Positions 35,072-47,070 of a stretch of DNA of 64,000 nucleotides are shown in pieces. Below the pieces are notes generated by a model. The model did no database searches and was not told the DNA's origin. It saw only the letters and a program-made list of their open reading frames with translations. The DNA comes from [Ruminococcus] torques ATCC 27756. Its GTDB lineage: Bacteria; Bacillota; Clostridia; Lachnospirales; Lachnospiraceae. The translations under genes were made by a program, and so were the position numbers. Each line of letters opens with the position of its first letter. Positions within the stretch are counted from its first letter, which is position 1. The stretch spans positions 36,622 to 100,621 of the forward strand of contig NZ_DS264367.1 of assembly GCF_000153925.1 (NCBI RefSeq). The letters run 5' to 3'.

Positions 35072-35211
35072 TTATTCACAGAATGGGGAAAATTTTCGTT
35101 TTTTATGTGGATAACTTGTTAAAAACTTTGGGATAAGCTGTGAATAAAACAATTTTTTTCAAAAAAACGTCTATATTACGCAGATTATTGTTGTGAATAA
35201 AGTTATACACA
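35072..35211. other. oriC: Origin of replication, DnaA-box cluster upstream of dnaA
   Basis: Five DnaA boxes: TTATTCACA 35072-35080, TGTGGATAA 35106-35114, TGTGAATAA 35139-35147 and 35192-35200, TTATACACA 35203-35211. Very AT-rich tracts (35148-35190) lie between them. Gene orientation flips here: rpmH reads left, dnaA reads right. The interval 34791-35308 has no gene. Confidence 0.88.
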
Positions 35212-35221
35212 TTATTTCTCA

Positions 35222-35250
35222 TTGCCTAAGAACCGCTTTTGATGTAAAAT
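35222..35250 (+). promoter_or_regulatory. Probable dnaA promoter
   Basis: TTGCCT (35222-35227), 17-base spacer, TAAAAT (35245-35250), about 59 bases before the dnaA start and next to two DnaA boxes, which would allow autorepression. Confidence 0.55.
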
Positions 35251-35308
35251 GTAATAGAGAGATTCTGCCTTTATATCTCTCTATTCTATTGATTAGGAGT
35301 TACTTTTG

Positions 35309-36679
35309 ATGAATATTGTAGAACAAAACTGGGATTTGATATTAAATAAGATGAAACTTGAATACTGCTCATCTAATATTTCTTATACTACTTGGATTGC
35401 GCCTTTGACAGTTTATGAAGTAAAGGACAATACCGTTTATATTCTCGTCCAACTAAGGGCAAGCCTTGAACATATCGAAGAAAAATATCTTCTTCCTTTT
35501 AAAGTCTGCATTGCGGAAGTAACCGGAATTGAATTTGAAGTTGCTTTTGTTACAGACAATGAAGCGGTTATTCAGGAAAAAAAGGAAAATATTATTAAGA
35601 AAAACCGTGTTAACGCGATTTATGAAAAAGCGAACCTGAATCCAAAATATACATTTGATACTTTCGTAGTCGGAAGTAACAACAATTTCGCGCATGCCGC
35701 TTCACTTGCAGTTGCGGAATCACCCGGAGAGATTTACAATCCTCTCTTTATATACGGAGGCGTCGGATTAGGTAAAACTCATCTTATGCATTCCGTCGCT
35801 CATTTTATACTTGCAAACGATCCGTCTAAAAAAGTATTGTACGTTACAAGTGAAACTTTCACGAATGAATTGATCGACGCTTTGAAAGCCGGTAAAACGG
35901 GAAGTGAACTTGCCATGACAAAATTCCGTGAAAAGTACAGAAATAACGACGTTCTTTTAATCGACGATATTCAGTTTATAATAGGAAAAGAAAGTACACA
36001 GGAAGAATTCTTCCATACTTTTAATCATCTTCATGTATCGGGAAAACAGATTATCATATCAAGTGATAAACCCCCGAAAGATATCGAGACACTTGAAGCC
36101 CGTCTTAGGACAAGATTTGAGTGGGGACTTATTGCCGATATCTCGTCGCCTGATTATGAGACAAGAATGGCAATTCTAAGAAAAAAAGAAGAACTTGACG
36201 GACTTGAAAAATACCATATTCCGGACGATGTTATGCAATATATTGCCAATAATATCAAATCGAATATTCGTGAATTGGAAGGCTCTCTTAATAAGCTGAT
36301 CGCTCTTTCTAACCTTGAAAATAAAAAGATCGATATCCCGCTTGCGGCGGAGGCGTTAAAGGATATGATCTCTCCGGATAATAACCGAGAGGTGACGCCT
36401 GAACTTATCATTGATATTGTATCTGAACACTTTAATATTCCGATTTCAGAGTTAAAAGGAAAGAAGCGAAATGCAGAAATCGTCCTTCCAAGACAGATCA
36501 TCATGTATCTTTGCCGTACTCTGACGGATACGCCTCTTAAGGCGATTGGCGCTATCTTAGGCGGAAAAGACCATGCTTCTGTCAATCACGGCGTTAAGAA
36601 GATCGAAAACGAATTAAAAACCGATGAAGCTCTTAATAATACCGTCAACATTATAAAAAAGAAGATAAATCCGATATAA
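35309..36679 (+). CDS. dnaA: Chromosomal replication initiator DnaA
   Basis: 456 residues from the ATG at 35309 (AGGAG nine bases upstream; the TTG before it is not needed). Domain I (about 1-75) binds DnaB/DnaD-type partners. The AAA+ domain has Walker A YGGVGLGKTHLMHSVAHF (about 152-170), Walker B NDVLLIDDIQFIIGKE and the arginine-rich LRTRFEWGLIADI. The C-terminal domain IV has the DnaA signature GGKDHASVNHGVKKIE for DNA binding. Linker domain II is short. It opens oriC at the flanking box clusters. First gene of the plus-strand replication block. Confidence 0.98.
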   Translation: MNIVEQNWDLILNKMKLEYCSSNISYTTWIAPLTVYEVKDNTVYILVQLRASLEHIEEKYLLPFKVCIAEVTGIEFEVAFVTDNEAVIQEKKENIIKKNRVNAIYEKANLNPKYTFDTFVVGSNNNFAHAASLAVAESPGEIYNPLFIYGGVGLGKTHLMHSVAHFILANDPSKKVLYVTSETFTNELIDALKAGKTGSELAMTKFREKYRNNDVLLIDDIQFIIGKESTQEEFFHTFNHLHVSGKQIIISSDKPPKDIETLEARLRTRFEWGLIADISSPDYETRMAILRKKEELDGLEKYHIPDDVMQYIANNIKSNIRELEGSLNKLIALSNLENKKIDIPLAAEALKDMISPDNNREVTPELIIDIVSEHFNIPISELKGKKRNAEIVLPRQIIMYLCRTLTDTPLKAIGAILGGKDHASVNHGVKKIENELKTDEALNNTVNIIKKKINPI

Positions 36680-36680
36680 T

Positions 36681-36868
36681 TGTGGATAACTATGTAGATT
36701 ACTTCTTAAAAACTATGGGAAAAGATGTGAATAACATAATATCGACCTGAAGAGGTTCAGATTTATACCCACACTTTCCTCATCGTTTCAACTCGAATCC
36801 CACACAGTTATCACAAGCAGAAAACCTTGATTTTTCAAGGGGTTGAGATGGTTTTCAACTTATTCACA
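36681..36868. other. Second DnaA-box cluster (dnaA-dnaN intergenic part of the origin)
   Basis: TGTGGATAA 36681-36689, TGTGAATAA 36726-36734 and TTATTCACA 36860-36868, with near-boxes such as TTTTCCACA around 36935. The 287-base gap has no gene. Box clusters on both sides of dnaA indicate a bipartite origin as in B. subtilis. Confidence 0.8.
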
Positions 36869-36966
36869 GCCTCTAATACGACGAATGCGGAATTGATTTT
36901 ATATAAATCTATATTATTTCGTGCGCGTCTGACTTTTCCACACAGATCGAAAGGAGTTACTTTTTT

Positions 36967-38076
36967 ATGAAAATCATATGCACAAAACAGAATCTGGCAA
37001 AAGGAGTGAGTATCGTTTCCAAAGCTGTTCCGTCAAAAACAACGATGCCAATTCTCGAATGTATTTTAATAGACGCATCTACAGACGTCATTAAACTTAC
37101 AGCTAACGATATGGAACTTGGAATCGAAACGTCTATAGATGGAGAGATCATTGAAAGAGGTATTTTGGCTCTTAACGCAAAAATATTTGCAGAGATCGTC
37201 AGGAAACTTCCCGACAACGAAATTATCATAGATACACAAGGCGATAATCAGGCGCTTATCACAGGTGGAAAAGCAAAATTTAAAATCGCATCACTTCCGG
37301 GAGATGAATTTTCTTATCTTCCGAACATTGAGAAAGATGATTTTATAACAGTGTCGGAGTTTACACTAAAAGAAGTAATCCGTCAGACGATCTTTTCGAT
37401 CGCCGACAGCGATACGAATAAAATGATGACAGGAGAACTTTTTGAAATCGAAGATAATATTTTGAAAGTCGTATCACTTGACGGTCATAGAATTTCAATC
37501 AGAAAAATAGAACTGAAAGATTCTTATGCGCCTAAAAAGGTAATCGTTCCCGGAAAAACACTTCAGGAAATCAGTAAGATCATAGGCGGGGAAGCAGAAG
37601 CCGATGTAGATATTTCATTTACGAAAAATCATATCGTATTTGAATTCGACAGGACGATCGTAGTATCAAGACTGATAGAAGGAGAATATTTCCGTATAGA
37701 TCAGATGCTCTCAAGCGATTATGAAACGAAAGTAAAAATAAATAAAAGAGAGCTTCTTGAATGTATCGACCGCGCTACCTTGCTTATCAAAGAAGGAGAC
37801 AAAAAACCGCTTATTATCGATATCAGAGACGAATCAATGGAATTTAAAATAAAATCACAGGTCGGTTCAATGGATGAAGATATTATGTGTATCAAAGAAG
37901 GCAAAGACCTTCTTATCGGATTTAATCCGAAGTTTTTGATCGAGGCGCTCCGAGTGATCGAAGATGAAGAAGTAGATCTTTATTTCATGAATGCAAAGGC
38001 GCCGTGTTTCATAAAAGACGAGGCACAAAGTTATATTTATCTTATTCTTCCTGTAAATTTTAACGCAGCAGTATAA
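36967..38076 (+). CDS. dnaN: DNA polymerase III beta sliding clamp
   Basis: 369 residues forming three clamp folds. MKIICTKQNLAKGVSIVSKA opens the first, VPSKTTMPILECILIDA follows, and LDGHRISIRKIELKDSYAPK with VIVPGKTLQEISKI lies in the second. LIGFNPKFLIEALRVIEDEE is in the third. The protein ends with YLILPVNFNAAV, close to the LPVR end that contacts clamp partners. The ring tethers polymerase to DNA. AAAGGAG precedes the ATG. The S4 gene follows after 12 bases. Confidence 0.97.
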   Translation: MKIICTKQNLAKGVSIVSKAVPSKTTMPILECILIDASTDVIKLTANDMELGIETSIDGEIIERGILALNAKIFAEIVRKLPDNEIIIDTQGDNQALITGGKAKFKIASLPGDEFSYLPNIEKDDFITVSEFTLKEVIRQTIFSIADSDTNKMMTGELFEIEDNILKVVSLDGHRISIRKIELKDSYAPKKVIVPGKTLQEISKIIGGEAEADVDISFTKNHIVFEFDRTIVVSRLIEGEYFRIDQMLSSDYETKVKINKRELLECIDRATLLIKEGDKKPLIIDIRDESMEFKIKSQVGSMDEDIMCIKEGKDLLIGFNPKFLIEALRVIEDEEVDLYFMNAKAPCFIKDEAQSYIYLILPVNFNAAV

Positions 38077-38088
38077 AAGGAGTAAAAT

Positions 38089-38304
38089 ATGGAATTTTTT
38101 CATTTGAGAGCCGGAGAAGAATTTATCCGGCTCGGACAGGTTTTAAAAGCAGCCGGATTTGTTGAGAACGGCGGGCAGGCAAAAGAAGTAATACAAGACG
38201 GATTTGTCAGTGTAAACGGAGAAGTTGAGACGAGAAGAGGTCGTAAACTGTATCCGAACGACGTTGTATCTTACGAAGAAAATGAGTTGACGGTCAAACA
38301 ATAA
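38089..38304 (+). CDS. rlbA: S4-domain RNA-binding protein RlbA/YaaA
   Basis: 71 residues. FIRLGQVLKAAGFVENGGQA, KEVIQDGFVSVNGEVETRRG and RKLYPNDVVSY form a single S4 RNA-binding fold. This small gene sits between dnaN and recF in most Firmicutes; a ribosome-assembly role has been proposed. The start has AAAGGAG nearby. Confidence 0.93.
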   Translation: MEFFHLRAGEEFIRLGQVLKAAGFVENGGQAKEVIQDGFVSVNGEVETRRGRKLYPNDVVSYEENELTVKQ

Positions 38305-38367
38305 AGGGTGAATCCGAACATTGAAAAAAATGTAAAAAGCGTGTAAAATAAATTAGATGGGAAAGTT

Positions 38368-41405
<3,038 letters not shown>

Positions 41406-41439
41406 CACTTTACAGCGACTATTCATGGAATTGATTGAG

Positions 41440-41580
41440 GTAAAAAATCAGGTTTACTTGATTTTTTACAGAAAAGCAATTCTATGGTTTGGCATTGGAA
41501 ATGCCAAACCGGTAAGAAAATCAAGGAACGAAGATTTTCTTACCGGATAGGAGCGGAAGCAAACTAAAAGTAATTCTATG
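41440..41580. repeat. Three hairpins and a 15-base direct repeat between gyrB and gyrA
   Basis: Hairpin A: GTAAAAAATCA/TGATTTTTTAC (41440-41469). Hairpin B: GGTTTGGCAT/ATGCCAAACC, 10 bp perfect (41486-41510). Hairpin C: CCGGTAAGAAAATC/GATTTTCTTACCGG, 14 bp perfect (41509-41546). B and C lie between AAAAGCAATTCTATG (41472-41486) and AAAAGTAATTCTATG (41566-41580). None has a proper T-run in the gyrB direction except possibly A. Confidence 0.85.
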
Positions 41581-41608
41581 AATTTAATCAGTAAAAAGGA
41601 GATAAAGA

Positions 41609-44170
41609 ATGGAAGATAATATTTTTGACAAAGTCCATGAAGTCGATTTGAAAAAGACAATGGAAACTTCCTACATTGATTACGCGATGAGCGTTATTGC
41701 GGCAAGAGCTCTTCCGGATGTAAGAGACGGACTGAAGCCGGTGCAAAGAAGAATTTTGTATTCCATGATCGAGTTGAATAACGGTCCGGATAAACCGCAT
41801 CGTAAATGTGCCCGTATCGTCGGAGATACAATGGGTAAATATCACCCTCATGGAGACAGTTCTATATACGGGGCTTTAGTAAATCTTGCACAGGAATGGT
41901 CAACAAGATATCCTCTTGTTGACGGTCACGGAAATTTTGGTTCTGTCGACGGAGACGGAGCTGCCGCGATGCGTTATACAGAAGCACGTTTAAGTAAAAT
42001 TTCAATGGAAATGACGGCGGACATCAATAAAGATACGGTTGATTTTGTCCCGAACTTTGACGAGACAGAGAAAGAACCTGTTGTACTTCCGTCAAGATTT
42101 CCTAATCTTCTTGTAAATGGTACGTCAGGTATCGCGGTTGGTATGGCAACCAATATTCCTCCGCATAATCTGCGTGAAGTCATCAATGCCGTTGTAAAGA
42201 TCATAGACGATCAGATTGATGAAAACGGAGAAACTTCGATTGAAGATATTCTTCAAATTATCAAAGGACCTGATTTCCCTACAGGGGCAGAGATACTCGG
42301 TACGAGAGGAATAGAAGAAGCATATAGGACAGGCCGCGGAAAAATCAGAGTAAGAGCTGTGACAAATATCGAGCCGATGCAGAACGGAAAAAACAGAATT
42401 ATCGTTACAGAACTTCCGTTTATGGTAAATAAGGCACGTCTTATTGAAAAAATAGCAGAACTTGTAAGAGACAAAAAAGTAGATGGAATTACGGATTTAA
42501 GCGATCAGTCAAGCAGGGAAGGAATGCGTATCTGTATCGAACTTCGCCGTGATGTAAATCCAAATGTTATTCTAAATCAACTTTATAAACATACACAGCT
42601 TCAGGATACGTTCGGAGTGATCATGCTTGCACTTGTAAATAATGAGCCGAAAGTCATGAACATTCTTGATATGCTGAAATATTATCTAAAGCATCAGGAA
42701 GAAGTTGTTACAAGAAGAACAAAATACGATCTGAATAAGGCGGAAGAAAGAGCTCATATTTTGCAGGGATTGCTCATTGCCTTAGATAATATTGACGAAG
42801 TAATCAAGATTATTCGTGGATCGAAAAATGTTCAGGAAGCAAAAGCAGAGTTGATCTCTCGATTTGATCTTTCAGAAGTGCAGGCACAGGCAATCGTGGA
42901 TATGCGTCTGCGTGCTCTTACAGGTTTGGAAAGAGAAAAACTGGAAGCGGAATATGCTGAATTGATGAAAAAAATCGAAGAATATAGGGCAATTCTTGCG
43001 GACAGAAAACTTCTTCTCGGAGTTATAAGAAAAGAAATTCTTGTTATTTCCGAAAAATACGGAGATGAAAGAAGAACTCATATCGGCTATGATGAATTTG
43101 ACATTTCGATGGAGGATTTGATTCCGAGAGAAAATGTTGTCATTACTGTGACAAATATGGGATATATTAAGCGGATGAGCATGGATACGTTCAAGAGCCA
43201 GAACAGAGGTGGCAAAGGAATTAAAGGAATGCAGACGCTTGAAGAAGATTTTATAAGAGAATTATTTGTTACAACGAGCCATCATTATATTATGTTCTTC
43301 ACAAATAAAGGTCGTGTGTACAGGCTGAAAGCATATGAGATACCGGAAGCTGGAAGAACGGCAAGAGGAACGGCTGTTATTAATTTACTTCAGCTTATGC
43401 CGGATGAAAAAATTACGGCGACAATTCCGATCAAAGAATATGAAGACGGAAAGTATCTGTTTATGGCAACAAAGAAAGGTCTTGTTAAAAAGACTCCGAT
43501 CCAAGATTATATGAACGTGAGAAAGACCGGACTTGCGGCAATCTCATTAAGGGAAGACGATCTTTTAATCGAAGTAAAAGTAACAGATAATGCACAGGAT
43601 ATTCTTCTTGTTACAAAATATGGACAGTGTATCCGGTTCAACGAAAAAGACGTTCGTTCCACAGGCCGTGTTTCTATGGGTGTCAGAGGAATGAATTTGA
43701 GCGATAATGATGAAATCATCGGTATGCAGATGAGCAGTCAGGGCAAAGATATGCTGATTGTTTCGGAAAAAGGTATGGGAAAACGTACAAGTATGGAAGA
43801 ATTCACAAAACAAAATCGCGGCGGAAAAGGCGTGAAATGCTATAAGATTACGGAAAAGACCGGAAATGTAGTCGGTATGAAAGCTGTAGATGAAGAAAGC
43901 GAGATCATGATCATCAATACAGAAGGAATCGTAATCCGAATGAAATGTTCTGATATTTCTCAATATGGAAGAATAACATCAGGAGTAAAATTGATTAATC
44001 TTCCTGAGAAAGAAAGAGTGGCAAGTGTAGCAAAAGTAAGAACAGCTTCAGCGGAAATTGACGGTGAAGAAGTTGAAATCAAAGAAGAGGACGACTCGCC
44101 GGAAAATACATCTGAAATTATAGTGGATAATTCAGAAGATAACGTATCAGATGATGTGGAAAACAAATAA
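41609..44170 (+). CDS. gyrA: DNA gyrase subunit A
   Basis: 853 residues. [20 protein letters not shown], the quinolone-contact region [19 protein letters not shown] (serine at the usual sensitivity position) and the catalytic tyrosine in [10 protein letters not shown] belong to the breakage-reunion domain. The C-terminal beta-pinwheel starts near residue 500 and contains the GyrA box [12 protein letters not shown]; a second copy-like motif [12 protein letters not shown] lies near 735. The last 50 residues are acidic. AAGGAGA precedes the ATG. A strong terminator follows. Confidence 0.98.
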   Translation: MEDNIFDKVHEVDLKKTMETSYIDYAMSVIAARALPDVRDGLKPVQRRILYSMIELNNGPDKPHRKCARIVGDTMGKYHPHGDSSIYGALVNLAQEWSTRYPLVDGHGNFGSVDGDGAAAMRYTEARLSKISMEMTADINKDTVDFVPNFDETEKEPVVLPSRFPNLLVNGTSGIAVGMATNIPPHNLREVINAVVKIIDDQIDENGETSIEDILQIIKGPDFPTGAEILGTRGIEEAYRTGRGKIRVRAVTNIEPMQNGKNRIIVTELPFMVNKARLIEKIAELVRDKKVDGITDLSDQSSREGMRICIELRRDVNPNVILNQLYKHTQLQDTFGVIMLALVNNEPKVMNILDMLKYYLKHQEEVVTRRTKYDLNKAEERAHILQGLLIALDNIDEVIKIIRGSKNVQEAKAELISRFDLSEVQAQAIVDMRLRALTGLEREKLEAEYAELMKKIEEYRAILADRKLLLGVIRKEILVISEKYGDERRTHIGYDEFDISMEDLIPRENVVITVTNMGYIKRMSMDTFKSQNRGGKGIKGMQTLEEDFIRELFVTTSHHYIMFFTNKGRVYRLKAYEIPEAGRTARGTAVINLLQLMPDEKITATIPIKEYEDGKYLFMATKKGLVKKTPIQDYMNVRKTGLAAISLREDDLLIEVKVTDNAQDILLVTKYGQCIRFNEKDVRSTGRVSMGVRGMNLSDNDEIIGMQMSSQGKDMLIVSEKGMGKRTSMEEFTKQNRGGKGVKCYKITEKTGNVVGMKAVDEESEIMIINTEGIVIRMKCSDISQYGRITSGVKLINLPEKERVASVAKVRTASAEIDGEEVEIKEEDDSPENTSEIIVDNSEDNVSDDVENK

Positions 44171-44215
44171 AAACAGAGAAAACATTGTTGATAAATAGTT
44201 TAATCTGTGTGAAAA

Positions 44216-44296
44216 GATCGATAATGAACTGATTTTTCAATCGTTAGAAGTTTGCGATAAATAGATTGAAAAAAAGTTCATTGTCGGTCTTTTTTT
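44216..44296 (+). terminator. Long intrinsic terminator after gyrA
   Basis: GATCGATAATGAACT pairs over its full length with AGTTCATTGTCGGTC, and inner ATTTTTCAATC with GATTGAAAAA, making a stem of roughly 25 bp followed by TTTTTTT. Confidence 0.85.
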
Positions 44297-44448
44297 GCGG
44301 CGCTGCGAACAGAAGTACGGATGATGTTCTATTAAGAATACGATGTAATAATGGGTGATGATATAGAATAAAATAATTTATAAAAAGTATTAAAGTAAAA
44401 AGGTAATACGTAAAAAGAAAGGGAGCGGGACAACTGGGAAAGAAAGTT

Positions 44449-44643
44449 TTGTACATGGCAGTGAATTTTATGATCCGTGCGGTGATAGGAATGGCGCTTA
44501 TTTTTTTTATAAATCAATACGTTATTCCACCTGAATCTTCAATTAATGTAGGTTTGAATGCAGTCTCTTTTTTGACATCGGGAATGCTTGGAATTCCTGG
44601 GGTTGGACTGCTTTATGGGATTGTTTGTTATCAGATTTTGTGA
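44449..44643 (+). CDS. bofA: Pro-sigma-K processing inhibitor BofA family protein
   Basis: 64 residues as called from TTG 44449. Two membrane segments are present; VNFMIRAVIGMALIFFINQY and GLNAVSFLTSGMLGIPGVGL followed by LYGI are the BofA pattern. BofA holds the SpoIVFB protease inactive in the forespore membrane, which ties this locus to endospore formation. The start is uncertain: GGGAG at 44421-44425 is too far from TTG or from ATG 44455, but eight bases before an in-frame CTG (44434) that would add LGKKV, similar to the usual GKKIL opening. A terminator follows 12 bases after the stop. Confidence 0.8.
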   Translation: MYMAVNFMIRAVIGMALIFFINQYVIPPESSINVGLNAVSFLTSGMLGIPGVGLLYGIVCYQIL

Positions 44644-44655
44644 GTTTTTTACAAA

Positions 44656-44703
44656 AAACAGCAGATTTAAAATTTGTTGTAGACAAAATAGAATCTGCTG
44701 TTT
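44656..44703 (+). terminator. Terminator-like hairpin after bofA
   Basis: AAACAGCAGATT/AATCTGCTGTTT, a perfect 12-bp stem with a 24-base loop. It overlaps the promoter of the Tad operon, and no long T-run follows. Confidence 0.55.
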
Positions 44704-44708
44704 ATAAT
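44680..44708 (+). promoter_or_regulatory. Promoter of the Tad pilus operon
   Basis: TAGACA (44680-44685), 17-base spacer, TATAAT (44703-44708). The -35 box lies in the loop and the -10 box at the foot of the bofA terminator hairpin. The leader to tadZ is about 130 bases with no other gene. Confidence 0.7.
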
Positions 44709-44844
44709 GCATTTTACCGACAGAGATCAACTGTTGGAACATCTGTTTTTGAGGGAAAGCAGATATTCAAAAATCCGGGAGTAAAAAAGACCGGATATCG
44801 TATATTTTTATTCGTGCTGTATAGTTCACGGCAAAATTCAAATT

Positions 44845-45858
44845 ATGACGGAAAAACAATATAAAGGCATTGCAGGTAATTTTTTGATTTGTGATGTGCA
44901 GAAAGAATATGCGGAACATTTATTAAGCATATTAGTAAAACGTTTCGGAATGCGTTTTCAATTTCATTTTTTCAGTAATGTGAAAAAGATAGAGCAGTTT
45001 GCGGAAAAAGCAGAGATAGAAATTCTTTTGATTGCGGAAGACTGCGTCTCTGAAATAAGGGGGAATGTAAAAGCAAAAAAGAAATTTATATTGTCAGAAA
45101 GTATGAAAAAAGAGGAAAAACAGGGAGAAACGACGATATTCCGATATCAGTCGGCAGATGAGATTCTTAAGATCATTCAATCGGGGATAGGAGAAGAAGA
45201 GGCGAAAGCCGCACATAAGCCGCAGAAAAAAACAGAAGAAAAATATGATGCGGTTCAAAGTGATTTTACTGCTCCAAAAAGAAAAATAGGAATACGTGAC
45301 GAACCTGAAGAAAGCGGTCTGATCGGTATCTATTCTCCGATACACAGAATCGGAAAAACAGAGTTTGCACTTTGTTTAGGCGAAAAAATATCGGAAAAAG
45401 TTCCGACTCTTTATATCAACATGGAAGGATATTCGGGAAATGATTTTTATTTCAAAGGTGAAAAAAATCAAGATTTAGGAGATCTTCTGTATTACTTAAA
45501 GCAAGAGAGAATTGATTATGGTTTGAAAGCAAGCCTTATGACAGGGCAATATAAGCAATTGGATTATATCATGCCTATCTCAAATGAGAATGATCTAAGA
45601 GAAGTGACGAAGAAAGAATGGATCTATTTTTTGGATACGATTATGGACCAATGCATATATAAGGCTGTAATCCTTGATCTTGGTGATTGTGTTTCGGGGC
45701 TTTACGACATATTGAAAAAATGTAGTCGTATATATACGCCTTATATACAAGATGAAATTTCTATGGCAAAAATGAGGCAATATGAAGAAAATTTAAAAAC
45801 AGCAGGATATTCGGACATATTAAAACGAACCATGAAGCGACAGATGAGAGTGAAGTGA
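44845..45858 (+). CDS. tadZ: TadZ/CpaE-like ATPase of the Tad pilus
   Basis: 337 residues. The first about 120 look like the degenerate receiver domain of CpaE/TadZ proteins. From about 155 a ParA/MinD-like ATPase begins: LIGIYSPIHRIGKTEFALCL has the place of the deviant Walker A but reads SPIHRIGKTE instead of KGGVGKT; the catalytic lysine is kept. LYINMEGYSGNDFYFKGEKN follows, and KAVILDLGDCVSGLYDILKK takes the Walker B place. TadZ positions the pilus machine at a pole. No clear ribosome binding site precedes the ATG. tadA follows after six bases. Confidence 0.8.
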   Translation: MTEKQYKGIAGNFLICDVQKEYAEHLLSILVKRFGMRFQFHFFSNVKKIEQFAEKAEIEILLIAEDCVSEIRGNVKAKKKFILSESMKKEEKQGETTIFRYQSADEILKIIQSGIGEEEAKAAHKPQKKTEEKYDAVQSDFTAPKRKIGIRDEPEESGLIGIYSPIHRIGKTEFALCLGEKISEKVPTLYINMEGYSGNDFYFKGEKNQDLGDLLYYLKQERIDYGLKASLMTGQYKQLDYIMPISNENDLREVTKKEWIYFLDTIMDQCIYKAVILDLGDCVSGLYDILKKCSRIYTPYIQDEISMAKMRQYEENLKTAGYSDILKRTMKRQMRVK

Positions 45859-45864
45859 CATAGT

Positions 45865-47070
45865 ATGATATCTGCAGAATTGATGTATGAGAAAGTTATG
45901 CATCGCATGGATATGACAAAAGAAACAAAGGAAGAAGAACTTCAGGAAATTATAAGGACTGTATTAGAGGATGAGTCTAAAAAAGAATTTATCCCCTTAA
46001 GTGAAAAAATCAGATTGAGCAGGGAACTGTTTAATGCTTTTCGCAGACTGGATATATTACAGGATTTGATTGAAGATGACAGTATTACAGAGATTATGGT
46101 GAACGGAACGGAGAACATTTTTTATGAGAAAGAGGGAAAGTTATATCGGACAAACAGACATTTTTTCTCAGAGTCAAGATTGTGCGATGTGATACAGCAA
46201 ATTGTAGGAGAGGCAAACAGGTATGTCAATGAGACTTCACCTATTGTCGATGCAAGATTAGCTGATGGATCTAGGGTAAATGTTGTATTAAAGCCAGTGG
46301 CAGTGAACGGACCGATCATGACGATCAGAAAATTTCCGTCAAAAGCGATTAAGATGAATGATCTGATCAAAATGGGAAGTTTAACGAAAGAAGCGGCAGA
46401 GTTTATCAGGAAGATCGTCCGTTCAAAATATAATATTTTTGTGAGCGGTGGAACAGGAGCCGGGAAAACAACTTTTTTGAATGCAATGTCGGATTTTATC
46501 CCAAAAGAAGAAAGGATTATTACGATAGAAGATAATGCAGAACTTCAGATTCAGGGAGTTGAAAACCTTGTCAGACTTGAAGCGCGTGAAGCAAATTTGG
46601 AAGGAGAAGGAGCAGTTACGATTCGTGATCTGATCAAATCGGCTTTAAGAATGAGACCGGATCGCATTATTGTAGGTGAAGTCAGAGGAGAAGAGACTGT
46701 AGATATGATTTCATCGGCGATGCTGAACGGACACAGCGGATCAATGTCAACCGGTCATGCAAATAACCCGAAGGACATGCTTCACAGAATTGAAACGATG
46801 ATGATGATGGGAATAGACCTGCCTTTGCAGGCGATTCAAAGGCAGGTTGCATCGGCTCTGGACATTATTATTCATCTTGGAAGAATCAGGGATAAAACGA
46901 GAAAAGTTCTTATGATTGAAGAGATACTCGGATATGAGGATGGGAAGATACAGACAAAAACATTATATGAGTTTAAGGAGGTGGGAACAGAAAATGAAAA
47001 AGTTAAAGGAAGCATTATGAAGGTTGCTGAACTTGAAAATACCGGAAAACTTGTGGCTGCAGGATATTAA
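45865..47070 (+). CDS. tadA: Tad pilus assembly ATPase TadA/CpaF
   Basis: 401 residues. ITEIMVNGTENIFYEKEGKL and NETSPIVDARLADGSRVNVV are the CpaF N-terminal blocks. Walker A is FVSGGTGAGKTTFLNAMSDF (about residues 192-211), followed by the Asp box ERIITIEDNAELQI, Walker B MRPDRIIVGEVRGEETVDMI and the His box NGHSGSMSTGHANNPKDMLH. It powers assembly of Flp pili from the cytoplasm. It overlaps the next gene by 47 bases. Confidence 0.95.
   Translation: MISAELMYEKVMHRMDMTKETKEEELQEIIRTVLEDESKKEFIPLSEKIRLSRELFNAFRRLDILQDLIEDDSITEIMVNGTENIFYEKEGKLYRTNRHFFSESRLCDVIQQIVGEANRYVNETSPIVDARLADGSRVNVVLKPVAVNGPIMTIRKFPSKAIKMNDLIKMGSLTKEAAEFIRKIVRSKYNIFVSGGTGAGKTTFLNAMSDFIPKEERIITIEDNAELQIQGVENLVRLEAREANLEGEGAVTIRDLIKSALRMRPDRIIVGEVRGEETVDMISSAMLNGHSGSMSTGHANNPKDMLHRIETMMMMGIDLPLQAIQRQVASALDIIIHLGRIRDKTRKVLMIEEILGYEDGKIQTKTLYEFKEVGTENEKVKGSIMKVAELENTGKLVAAGY

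Noticed and set aside
44625..44864. 79-codon plus-strand frame between bofA and tadZ
   Set aside because: It spans the bofA terminator and the Tad promoter, lacks a ribosome binding site and shows no recognisable domain.
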